A stretch of DNA of 64,000 bases from Bolinopsis microptera (taxonomy: Eukaryota; Ctenophora; Tentaculata; Lobata; Bolinopsidae). The position numbers and the translations under genes are program-made. Below the pieces are notes generated by a model. It had not been told where the DNA came from. It saw only the letters and a program-made list of their open reading frames with translations, and searched no databases. Positions 1 through 11,700 of the stretch are shown piece by piece (the stretch's first letter is position 1; each line of letters begins with the position of its first letter). The stretch is taken from assembly GCF_026151205.1 (NCBI RefSeq), contig NC_087072.1, positions 20,488,103 through 20,552,102 of the forward strand, written 5' to 3'.

Positions 1-417
1 TTAAAATTGATGGTACCGGAAAAGTTAATAAAATGCTGTGCATTCTTACAATTATATGAGAGGATACAACTTAGTGATCCTGGCCCAATTTACTGGCTGC
101 TTAATTTACATGACAAGCATTGCTGGCTCTATAGTTAAATCTCGGGTTTAAATTAATTTTCAGCGTGTGTCCACTAATTGACGGTGCATTAATTCTCTAT
201 GACAATGTTAACCGGAAACTTTGCCGTGCATTTACTATAGACTGCTTCTCTTTATCCAATTTGTCTCATTTTTAGCGTCAGATTAGGCCATGTGTTTGTA
301 GATTTGTTTAAAGTTGGCATCTTTTCCACTATTATAGAGGTTCAGCAAAGTTGTGTATAGCGCAGAGGGCGCCTCTCCGCACCCCTCTTAGGAGCATCAT
401 GCTCTGTGCTGTGATAA
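1..417. other. Upstream non-coding stretch
   Basis: No convincing coding sequence is visible. The stretch is AT-rich with a short GC-richer patch just before the ATG at 418. If the ORF at 418 is a first exon, a promoter would lie here, but I see no clear TATA element. Confidence 0.4.
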
Positions 418-1365
418 ATGTTTCTGAGAGGTGAAACATACAAGAGTTCAGCAAATGTTTCCTCAACCACCCGGCCCAACTTCCATAAGTTCCTCTTCAA
501 GGTTAAGAAAGGAGAGCAAGTTCAGTACAACCCTCCTCTTCGTACTATCGACTTGTCTAACGCTCAAGCTCTTCCCCATTTTCCAAAACCTGCCAAGAGA
601 AAACAGTCAAAGGATGGAATCATCAAAAGATGGAGTCTCAAAAGATCGTCTAAAGGTAGGAGAAGTGTAGACTCTTCCCCGCCTAAAGTCTCTCGGAGCC
701 CTTCAATCACATCTCCACCACAGAACTATGTTAAGAGGTGGAGCCTCAAACGTTCAAACAAACGGTTATCAGCTGTTACCAGTGACTGGAGCGCTCTGGA
801 TGAGCCTGAAGAAGGTGGTTTATCTGAACAACTTGAAGCAAACACCGTTCATACTAGGGTCAGAAGATGGAGTACTGTTAGCAAGCAGAAATCTCTACCT
901 GCATCCACCGAAAGGAAGCTCGAGGACGAAGATGTTATTGAAGAAAACGAGATGGTTAAGGTAAAGCAGACAAGATCACTACGTTTTAAACCCGTCAAAG
1001 AGGAGCGAGCTTCCTGGCGACTATCTCTCCAAGACGGCTGCAATGGAGCTAATAAAGCTTGTGTCTACCTCCAAGACACCGCGGAAGTATCTCCCTCTGA
1101 AGAATTCCAAGCTCTGAAGCGGACTCTGTCTGGAGCTCAGTTCTACAAGGATAACTCTGCTTTGATGTTTCTTTTTCCTGAGACTGATCCTACTCCGACC
1201 AGCAGATTGGGTTCTTTGATAAGGATGACCAGTTCAAGGAAGTCACAGTTGGTGAAGGAAGAGGAGAGGAAGCTGAAACGATGGAAAAAAATATTTATGG
1301 GAGTTAATAAAAAATTCGTGCTGAAACATTTGGTTAGTGGTCAGAAGTATTGTTTGATAATTTGA
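418..1365 (+). CDS. Basic Arg/Trp/Ser-rich ORF, possible 5' exon of the giant spectrin-repeat gene
   Basis: This is a 315-codon open frame starting at an ATG directly preceded in frame by TAA. The length is unlikely by chance in such AT-rich DNA. The product is strongly basic and carries three spaced copies of a K/R-R-W-S motif: KRWSLKRSS near residue 70, KRWSLKRSN near 107 and RRWSTVSK near 149. Each resembles a basophilic-kinase (R-x-S type) site. The C-terminal part is rich in Lys/Arg/Glu. No known domain is recognised. The ORF can be read to its own TGA at 1363-1365. Alternatively a GTTAGT donor at 1333 ends it in phase 0 after 305 codons, which fits the phase-0 acceptor of the first spectrin exon at 1699. 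That would make it an N-terminal exon of a giant-gene isoform. The initiator context is weak (T at -3). A possible AGTAAA poly(A)-like signal lies near 1538. I judge it coding but cannot choose between an independent gene and a 5' exon. Confidence 0.5.
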   Translation: MFLRGETYKSSANVSSTTRPNFHKFLFKVKKGEQVQYNPPLRTIDLSNAQALPHFPKPAKRKQSKDGIIKRWSLKRSSKGRRSVDSSPPKVSRSPSITSPPQNYVKRWSLKRSNKRLSAVTSDWSALDEPEEGGLSEQLEANTVHTRVRRWSTVSKQKSLPASTERKLEDEDVIEENEMVKVKQTRSLRFKPVKEERASWRLSLQDGCNGANKACVYLQDTAEVSPSEEFQALKRTLSGAQFYKDNSALMFLFPETDPTPTSRLGSLIRMTSSRKSQLVKEEERKLKRWKKIFMGVNKKFVLKHLVSGQKYCLII

Positions 1366-1698
1366 GCCTCAACAAATTCAGATAATTTACTTAGTATTTT
1401 TTATCGCCATGCCACTTTGTTAGTCTTATACCATCGGATAAGTTCTATGGTATGATAGCTATTAATAGAATTGTACTACATTATGTCCGACGAGCTCAGA
1501 AGCCATTTTACATTTTCTCCAATTGTAATTTTTCCTCAGTAAATACATCCGTGTGATAATGGTGTAAAATTGATTATTATTAACTGGGAAGTGGGAATCG
1601 GGAGGGGTACTATTTGGTAAATTTCTACTGTTTTCTTAATGCGAACTATACGTCCCCTTATATTGTTTGATCACACCATGATAATGTATTTCTCTCAG

Positions 1699-2784
1699 GT
1701 CGTCAGGTGGGAAGATGAAAGCAAGGACTACATCCAAAAACAGGAGCCTGTTAGTGAAGATCCTGAGAAACTCAAGGAACAGATTGCCAATCTCGGCGAG
1801 TTCAAAGAGGCTGTTGATGGTAAGTTATTCCAGAATAAATTTGTCTAGGAAACATTTCTAAAGAACTTTCCAATCCTAGATGCGATTGTTCAAATCTGAA
1901 AGATAATTGGAAAATGAGGAGCCCAAGTCAAAAGTTTTGTCGTGCTTGACTGGTTCAAAGTTATTGCTATTTCATCAACGTATCTATTCTCAGAGATGAG
2001 ACCGGAGATTGACTACGTACAGAACCAAGGGAAGACTTGTCTGGATAAGTACGGAGATAAGGACTCTAAGATGAAGGAGTTGAAGATGATCCTGGCTAAT
2101 GTCAACGTCAACTGGGAGTTTATCGAGTCATGGTAAGAACAATTACAATAATAATATTGCTGAATAATTGTACTGTTAAGGAAGATTAGTCAGACAAATG
2201 CTCTCAAAAACATAGGGACTAAATGGTCATTAATTATATAAATACAGCACGAAAGAGTTGTTATTACCAATGTTATCAGGCCACGATGAATGATAATTTT
2301 AAACCATTTCCTAGGTTAAAGAACCGTGAGAACGAGCTAAACGCCGCCAAGAAGAGGAACAATGACAAATTGTTCGCTGATATTGAGGCTATGATCAAAT
2401 GGCTGGGTGAACTGAAGGATCTCTTGAACAACAACCAAGTCAAATCCATGATCAACATCAACCCTATTATTGATATCATCAGGGTAAGTTGATGTAGCCT
2501 TTTATCAATCCATTGTCGAATAAATACAGGACTCCTGTATTTATTTCAAACATTTCATTTTAAATATTTTACCCTAAACCTATTGTAATTTAGATTAATA
2601 CCAACCCGTAACCCGCATGCTAACACAACCATATCCCCAGAAAGTACAAGGAGAGCTAGACGAAAAGAAACCCCACTACCTGATGCTGTGTGAAGCCAGT
2701 GCTAAGGAAGTACCTGAGCTTGAGGAGCCCGTGTGCTTCGAACTCGAGGCTAAGACTGACAAGATGAAGAAACTCTGGAATGAG
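1699..2784 (+). CDS. Giant gene exons 1-4 of the window
   Basis: The exons are 1699-1819, 1994-2132, 2315-2483 and 2641-2784, with intron phases 1, 2 and 0 between them. They encode VRWEDESKDYIQK, then MRPEIDYVQNQGK, then a helix with IEAMIKWLGELKDLL, and end KMKKLWNE, a typical Trp-containing spectrin helix. The split TG/G codon across exons 2 and 3 restores a Trp, which supports the boundary. The acceptor at 1699 is in phase 0, so coding sequence must continue upstream, either at 418-1332 or outside the window. Confidence 0.8.
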
Positions 2785-5700
2785 GTACGGGGATATATTT
2801 TAGTTCAGTAATCTGTTCGTTTGTTTATTTCTATATCAAACTGTCTGTTGGTTTTCTTGGCCGGTTTATTCCAGTTTTGGTTGATTCAGATTGAAGGTGT
2901 TGTTTTCTGTTTCCTTCTTTTTTCACCTCCGGGATGGTCTGTATCTTGCTTCCAGCAGTATATCTGAACTCCCTATTCATTAATTATCTGTGGAGAAGGC
3001 CAGGTAGAGTTGTAGACGTTACAGAAGGTGATAAGAAGAAGACAACAATTGTAATTGGCACTAAAGATCATGGTAACAGTAGTTGGGTGGGGTTACCTGG
3101 TAGACCAATAACTTTGTAGTGGATTGTTATCCTATTATTAATTAATTAGATCTTGAGCATTAATGTAGTGGGTTCAACGGCTCATTACTGCTTCCTGCAA
3201 CTGTGCCCGTAATATACTCTATTTCGAACACAGCTTTTCGGTTTATCTGTAACTTAGTACTATTTGAGGTTGAAAAGTTGCATGTAATTGAGCGATCGTC
3301 TCACGTCTGAACCATTTCAGGGCACTTAACCAATTACCATGATATCAGAAATAGACTGCAATGCAGATATAGGCTGCAGCAACTTAGCTCGAAAATGTTC
3401 GCAACGTTTTAGTAAAACTTTTACGTCAGAGTAGAATTTTGTCAGACTGGTAGTTTGTTGAGAAGTTAAACCCTGTGCTCTGGATGCCGCCCAAAAGTTT
3501 TTACGGTGGAGCCCTGTAATTAAACTGTTGTCATTCTGTCACTTGTAGTAGTATGAGATAAAGTTTAGAGAATTACCTACGGCTTCTGTATTCTTATATT
3601 GTTCTGTATCTGCTAGGGGTCGTTGATCTGGTTTCTCTTCTGTCACTCGCACATGAAGTGACCGTGGGAATCGTTTCTGCAGAAGAGGATATCTGCTTAT
3701 TTACTTATATCGTGTTTCTTTTAATTGGCAGAATGTCAAATTCAACTGTAACTGACTCATCTGTTTGCACGCCTATTGTTCTTGATGTTTCTACTTCATT
3801 CGTTTCTCTCGAGCCTTTTATTTTGAAAACAAACAAAGAAAAGTCAAACAACAAGGGCATTTATGCATTAAGAATGATCTTGTTGGCAGTTGTTCGCTTC
3901 TATTTCAGTCCCTCAACTCACTCGCTGTGACATTATCTTTGTGCTGATCATGCACGTGGTCTGATGGTATTTCGTATGGAATTCCTATTCATTTCCGCGG
4001 GTATTATTGCAGTGCCAGATAGCTGTCGAGTGTTTGACTTATTGACATTGGCGATATACATTTTATTAGGCTATTTTGGATGTGGTAAATGAATTGAATT
4101 GGAGCCTAGCTTAATGATCTATTAAAATAGGATCACGCATTTGTGCAGCCCTCGCGAAGCAGCTGGGTGGTAACATTCCACAAATCCTGGTCACTTCTAC
4201 GGCTTTTTTCCTAAGCGAGCCTAGTCGCTCTTCTAACCCACCTTGGTTATATGGGGCTTGAAGAGATCTGGTCGAGTTGTAACGTCCTGCGTTGCTCAAT
4301 TCATGTATAATTTAACGAATATAATGACACGCGTATTTTTACGACATTCCATTAGACACATCCGTTGTTTTGCCAGTAGTGCCGATCTTGCTTGATATTA
4401 TGAGCAATTAGTTGAAAAACGCAATGTAATTATGTTACTGTTTACTTATTTAAGTTATTTTCGTTGACATCTTGACACAAAAGAATCTCAAGAATTAAGC
4501 TACATGCACGCTCCTGATACCTCATAATCTTGTAGCTGAGCCTCTCGAATGACCATTTCTTGAAATACATCGCCCATATTCGTTGGTATGCCAAGCATTG
4601 CAATGTCGGATGAGATCCGCTCCACCCCAGCCTCATGACCTCCAGTCTGCTCTATGTATACAACGAACGGAACGAATGGGAATCCCTGCTGGCTCTCTGG
4701 GATCTCTACTTTGCCAAGCATCTGGTAAGTTGTGAAACTATTTGATCAGGTCTTGGCTTGACGTCAATCACGAGATTTGTGAGTTTTAATACAGCAGCCA
4801 ACTCAACACATATTTTCCCTTTTGGCAACAAGCTCAGAGTTACTTCACCGACGTAAGTAAAAGATTCCTGCAGGACCTGTCTGCTTGCATAGCTGAGTCG
4901 GCAAATTCCAACCGAAATTAGACCCGGAAGGGTTATGGTTCATGCACCAGGAACCTTGCAAGTTCTTGAAGTATGCTCTAAACATGTCTGAAGTTCTAAA
5001 TACATATCTGATTTAGAGTTTCAAGGTGTGGTTAGTGGGGCGTTACAGTTGGAAGATCTCAGTGGTTTCTAGTTCTGCTTTCTTGGTTCTTCTCGCGCTC
5101 TTTGTGCCTGGTTTAAGCAACTCTGGGTCTTCCATCTGGGCGACCGATAGTTAAATATAGCAGAAGTGTAATGGTGTTCTTTTATGGCGGGCCATACAAA
5201 AGAATTCCCATGAACTTATGACCGGATATCCGATCATTAACGTCACGATTATATATTAATTACCAGTCTGCCTAAACTCTACCACAGATTTTATCAAAAC
5301 CTATCTGTTACTAACCACCATAGTCCCTGATAACGCCTCTACTTCGAACTGGGTAGGACCACCTGAACACTGTCAAAAACTCTAATATTGGCACGTTAAT
5401 AACAGCAGCTTTTAGGTCCTCGCCGCTGTTATATACTACAGATTTTTGTCAGATTTTTCTGAGGCTGTCAACATAGTATTGCGGGCCGCGTCACTACCGG
5501 CTACTACTAGTGCTTCTCTCATACCCAGCTGATACAGTCCGCAATCCTGTGCGATGTTTTCCCCGGAGAGGGAGTTCGCCAGTCTTTTCTCTCCGGATCA
5601 TGGCTGTTAACTGCTGTGTCGTGGTTTTTGATTACATGATGTTTTTGTCCATTGGTGCCAGATCAGCCCTAATGGGAGATTTCTCCCTGGGGATACACAT

Positions 5701-8700
5701 CTCCATAGCTTCGGCTTTGATGTCTGTCTTATCTTTAGTTGTAATGCTAGCTCTATTGTGTTTTCTTTTGTTTTGTTTGTTGTATTTATTGTGGATAGCC
5801 ATCATGCTCTTCTTCATCGTTTGGTGTTTTTATCATATATTTATCAGAGTAAGTTATAGGTCTGTTGTCTGAAATGTGTGTGAATTGTTTGAAAATGTTT
5901 TATTGTCGTCAGTCCCTCGATACTCAATAGTTCAAGTTATCAATTTGTTTCTTCAATCGACTTAAACTTTCAAATCGAATTTGACTTTTTTCCATTTCAG
6001 TTGTGCTTGGACTGCGAAGTTCAGACACGTGACATCGAAGACTTCGTAAATAAATCTGCCGAAGTTGACGAATCACTCGACAACCTTCTCAACTGGGCCA
6101 ATGTCAAGTACGGAGACCTTGTCAAACTCGAGGATGTCAAACCCGAGGAACTCTCAAAACTCCTCAAGGTGAGAACTGAAACAAACAAGAGTTTTTATTG
6201 AAAATATTTTCAAACATTATTATATTCGTGATTATACAGTGAAATGAATAAAGAATAAATGTCAAGTCTTCCCTAAAGGGAGTTAGTTGATGTCTTAGAT
6301 ATTATCATGTGCTATTTTTATGGAATAACAGGACAGACTTGAGACTTCAGAAAGGTGTGCAAAAGTTACACTTGCAAAACTTAGCCCCGTCATCTTGACA
6401 GTGACTTGTTTTAAAGTTTACTATTAAAACTGGCATTGTATCAGAAACAACTGGAGCATGTTTTTTAAAATGCGGTAGTTTTTGATGTACTGCAGATACT
6501 AATACTAACATAGACCTCGTAAGGCGGAGTTTTTTAAATTGTAGTGTTAAGTAGGGAGCGGTGGTGCTCCTTTCTAAACACTACAATGGATAGTAGGAAG
6601 TCTATTATATTGGCATTCCAGAATTACTGTAGCAACCAAGGATCAAACCGAGCCTGGTAATCATAAGAACCGGGGACAAACCGACTACCAACTATATTTC
6701 TGTAGACTGTAAATAGTCGTGGCACCAAATTTTGTCACGTTGCAGGCTTATTAACAATATACTGAACATATAAGTAACAACGTTCACATACCTTTCACTA
6801 AGGTCTAAATCAACTTTAAAACTAAAAGTTAGGTTGACTTATCTGCAACAGTCTTCGAAACGCGTCCTATCTAATTTTGGACAATTATCTGAAAATAGTT
6901 AAAAGAGCATCTTATGAGACTGATAGGTGCGAATCAAATGCCATCAGTATCTACAAGAAAATTTAGAACTTAAAACTTAGCACTAACACTTGTAAGAGAA
7001 CATGCGACTGTGAATGAAAACACAATTTTGTAACCCACTGACTTGCAGCCAACTAATTGCTAACTGTCTGCTAACTAATAAGTACTCGTAGACAACTGAT
7101 TAGTCGCTAACTGGGTCCCAAGTTTCCGCTAACTGAGTCCCAAGTTTCCGCTAACTGAGTCCCAAGTTCCCGCTAACTGAGTCCCAAGTTCCCGCTAAAT
7201 GACTACCGAACAACCGCTAACTGACTCACATTTAGTCGTTAACTGACCAGTACCACCCTCTCCTCAGCCCCACGAAGACGAAGTGAACGCTAAAGCCCCG
7301 GAAGTGGTAGGTAAACTAGCTGATGTGGAGCAGCTGCTGGGACCTGTAGCTGACCGAGACACTGATGATCTGGAGGTTATGGCTCTCATCCAAAAACACG
7401 ATGCTCTCGCTAACAAGTGGCAGGATATCCAGGATGAGCTCGAGAAACTCAGGAAGAGGGTAAGTCATGAGGTGACGGGGTTTACATAGTTTCGTGAGGC
7501 ATTATAAGCATTTTTATTGATTTGATTTATACTTGATTTTAAATTTTCATTCCTTGAACTTCCCATTAAATCACCAATTAATTAATTAATTAAATCATCA
7601 ATTAATTAATTAATTAAATCGCCAATTGATTTTAATTAAAATACAGGACGAGCTCCCGGCCGGCTGGCCAATGTTCGGGATTACCGAATTAGTTTGTCTC
7701 ATCCAGAAGGTTCAATTACGCTAAATGCTCGAACTAATCTCATTTCTGCTACAGTTTTTTCTTGACTCGCCACTTTCTCTTCTTGAAAAAAAAAATCTTT
7801 TTCCGACAAAATATCTTGCTGGATTTGGACGTATTTTAGGCGTCGCTGAGAATGTTTGCTTAGCATGTGATTATAAAGTTTTGCAACTCGGAGTTTGTGG
7901 ATGAAATACTTTGTTGTATTGTTAATCTATCTATCAATTAATTAATTAATTAATTTGTGGTGAATTCAGGCTAACGAGTACACCGATCAAGAGTCATGGT
8001 TCTTGGACATCTGTTTGAAGATGGACAAGTGGCTCCAAATCAAGAAACGTATCCTACTGGCACAACCTATTGTGGTCATGGAGTCCTTTGCTGATGACCT
8101 CAAATACCATCGGTATGTGAAATTTTGTAAGCGTATCGAGCTAATATGATCTAATACTCTTGAGAGTACAAAATCTTCGTACTTTCAATCCGTCTACAAC
8201 TAAAATCTGTAAATTAGTAAACATACTTCTTTCAGTGATCTACTAACCGAGTACGAGGCTAAACAGATCGAGTTCAACAGAATCTGGGAGATCTCCGCCA
8301 ACATCATCAAGGCGGTGGCTGATCCCAAGAAGAAGGCTAAATTGAACCTCATCAGGGACAAATTAGGTTAGATTCTTAGTCCTGTCGGAAACTTTTAAAA
8401 TATTAATTGCCCAAATTAATGACTGTCACCATTTGTGATAACATCATGATTGATATCTTAATCTCTTGAGAGATAGTAGATTAATTAATAACCCCTCCCA
8501 CGATCCCTTTATATCTACTAAAAGTACTGATTCTCAGCTAATCTGTGGGAGGAAGTTTACGGTCTCTGTATGAAGAGACACTACCAGTTTATTGAGATCC
8601 TCAAGGAGGTCTACAGATTGGAGTTCAAACTCGTTCTTACTGTTGAGTGGCTGGTTGAGACTCACTACAGAATCAAACACAAGCCCAATGGAGACTTCGT

Positions 8701-11700
8701 GCAGGTAAGAACTTGGATCAAAACAGTGAAAATAGTTTTCGGAATGTTCAAAAGATTGGGGTAGTGCCAAAGTATGAAGGTGTCGATGTTTTTTGTCGAT
8801 GCCTTGCCTTGACACTTTCTTGCCGAAACTAAATCTACTGTAGATAAAATACTTAAAATGTGCGTTTTCTTTCATAATATTCGCAATTCACCAACCCACT
8901 CTCTCCATCTAACAGGACATAGCGTTCTTGAAGGAGATAGAAGCGAACCAGCAGTACGTTCACCAGACGTTTGAAGATGGCAGAAGAGTACTGAGATGTG
9001 TAAAGGCAGGACAGTTACCCGCCAGTGAGATGCCCCGCAAGGACACTATCCCCAACATTGAGAAACATCTGATCGATCTCCACAACAACTGGGAACGTCT
9101 CCTGGCGGAGATCGTCCTGGAGAAGCAGAGGATCGACCAGGTCATGGCTCCTCTGGAGACTCATGTCTACAGGATGGACAAGCTCCTTGCCTGGCTCCTT
9201 GCTGAACAAGTCAAGGTGGAGAAAGATGTCCAACTTGGTGGTACAAGCAAGCAGCTGCTCCGACAGCTGAACGCTGTTAAACAGCTTGAAGTGGACCTGA
9301 ACAATAATCGGGAACGGTTGAAGAACCTGAACGAGGAGGGCTACAAGAACCTCTACAACGCCGGGGTCACTGATGACTTCCTGAAAACTCATGGTACTTG
9401 TCTGGCGAGGTCTTGTCCTCAGATCGATGATAATGTCACCTACATTGCCGCTATGAACACCACTTGGAAACACCTTGAGGTAAGAATGATCAATCATAAT
9501 TAATATATCTCATAATGGTTATTATATTACATGGCATTCTTTTTACCGATTCATGGTTCGTTATCTACAGTGTGCTCGACTACACTATAAATAGGAGTAA
9601 TTAGAGATAACGGTAACAAATGAAACTTATCCTAGTTTTATAAGTTGGGGCCCTCAGGGGATTGAAACTCACCCTGAGGGTCTCTTAGTTTCATTCTTTC
9701 ATTTAGTACCGTAACTGTCCTTTTGATCTTATCTCTATCTTAATCTCGTATTTCAGCTCATTTCTTATTTTTCCTTTAATTGACTGGCTAGTTTCTAGAA
9801 CTCTGAATCACTGAACCACGCCTTTTATGATTTATCCTGATACTTAACCCATCAACCAGAACCCTGCGAACCATTCTGTCCTAACCCCGAGAAAGTTTTA
9901 GGTTTTCACCCCCTAAACAATAGGATATCCATATCACCTTAGATTTCTGACACGTGACAGAGAACAGTAGTGTGAGGCAGCTCCGGTTGCCAGCCATTAT
10001 CCAGTATCAGCCCCTCCTTAACTAGATTAAAAGACATCAATACACCACAACTTGTCCACTTAACTTCCGGACTCCTTGAATAAAAGTCACCACTATTTGC
10101 CAGTTGAGTGTCACTTCTTAAACAGTACATTTTCCTGTACACATCAGACTTGGCATGGAGCTATCAGCTAGGTGTCACATTTTCACATCCTTTGTGATTA
10201 GCTCCCCTGTACGCTGTGTGTACAGTTTGAGTGGGAGTAATCGAGATTGTGATGTTTTGATATTGTTTGAATTCAAGTAAGATACGTAATTAGAGAACGG
10301 TAATCGCACTGTTTGGTGCCTCATTTACCACGTATTTGTCAACAGAAGCCGTTCAAATGCTGTTCCTGGCGGCCTCAAATCAAACACTGATTTGGTAATT
10401 GCTGATGGAGAGTCAACTATCAGGGAACAGGTGGAATGAATGGCTTGCAACACCCTCTGATCATTGGTTGCTCCTGCCTCCTGGTCGTTTGTTGCTCCTG
10501 GTCATTACTCACTATTGTGCGAATGTCCGTGCTGTACTACACTCCGTTAATAACATGATATCTGTACTCGGTACTACGGTAGTGGCTTCTGCATTCCGCG
10601 TAGTGGTTCGATTCGGGAATCGTTGTTATGCCTACTAGAGCATCATCAAATGCAGGTTCATATTTTCTGTTCCGATTTACGATTATTTATCTTCAGATCT
10701 ACATCCGGCCACCTCCAAAACCCAGATATTTAATAGTAATCCTGTTTTTATTGTTGCGGTCTGATTTCAGTTCCTTCCGATGATCACGGTCTGGCTCTAA
10801 GTTTTACAGGCTCACCCCTTCGATCTCTACATTAGATTACTGTTGAATATTTGTTAGTAATGATTATTTACTGCAGTCGTCTAGGGCCTCTTTGAGTAGT
10901 ATTGATGCAGCGTACGATAGTAATTTTAATAGTTCATTGTGATCGTTACGGCTGTGCAAATCTTTTGTTCGTTGTCACCCGGTGACAATGTCACCGTCAG
11001 TGCCCGATATATTATAGTGATGAATAGTGCGACTTGTGACTCATCTTGCTTCAAGATTAACATGTTCACCGTAAAGAGGACTAATAGTTCTCGACTACTG
11101 TTCTGTTTGACTACTGCTCTCTCTGGACTACTATAGTGTGTTAGCAGCTCCATTAGAGCGGGGCTATAATCCACAATATAATGCTGGATGGGCACTACAC
11201 TAGAGCTGGATGAGGAGCTCAGTATTTGACAAGTGTCTAGCCTGATCAGCCCCAATATAACAGGTGCAAGGTACTGCTGATCACCTCTGAGACCCGTGCA
11301 TCTCCTGATTATGCCAGTAGTGGTACCGCTATATCCTCGCTATGTGCTAAGTGGAGTATTACCCTATTCGGAGTGACACTTCCCATTAGAATCTAGGTGT
11401 TAGGAGGACAATATTTATCACATTATTCTGCTTATAGGCAAATTATCGAAACTTCAGGCACTAAAAGTAAAAGCAGGCTAGTTAGTCCATATAAGGAGAT
11501 ACCAGGCTCGATCTCAATGTTCTATTGCTCTATAAGGGAGATTCAACACTGCAGCTGTACTCAGTTGTTTTCCCCGGTTGACCGGTTGTTGTCGCTCAGT
11601 GTTTGTCTGCTGCACCATTAATAGTAATATAGATTAGCTGCTTTATAGAACATAATCAGCAGCCTTCACCGTCGCTTCACTGCAGGAACTGCAACTTTCA

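Noticed and set aside
4500-4721. A 73-residue minus-strand ORF and an overlapping plus-strand frame ending at a GTAAGT donor (4728)
   Set aside because: The plus frame would need a phase-2 acceptor that does not fit the phase-0 neighbours. The minus frame has no partner exon.
5510-5872. A 120-residue hydrophobic ORF that looks like membrane segments
   Set aside because: It begins at GTG in T-rich intron sequence, where hydrophobic codons are expected. It has no splice support, and the flanking spectrin exons join directly.
10926-11255. A 109-residue minus-strand ORF in the 4.6-kb intron
   Set aside because: The composition is not protein-like, there is no splice or start support, and its length is within chance for 64 kb on six frames.
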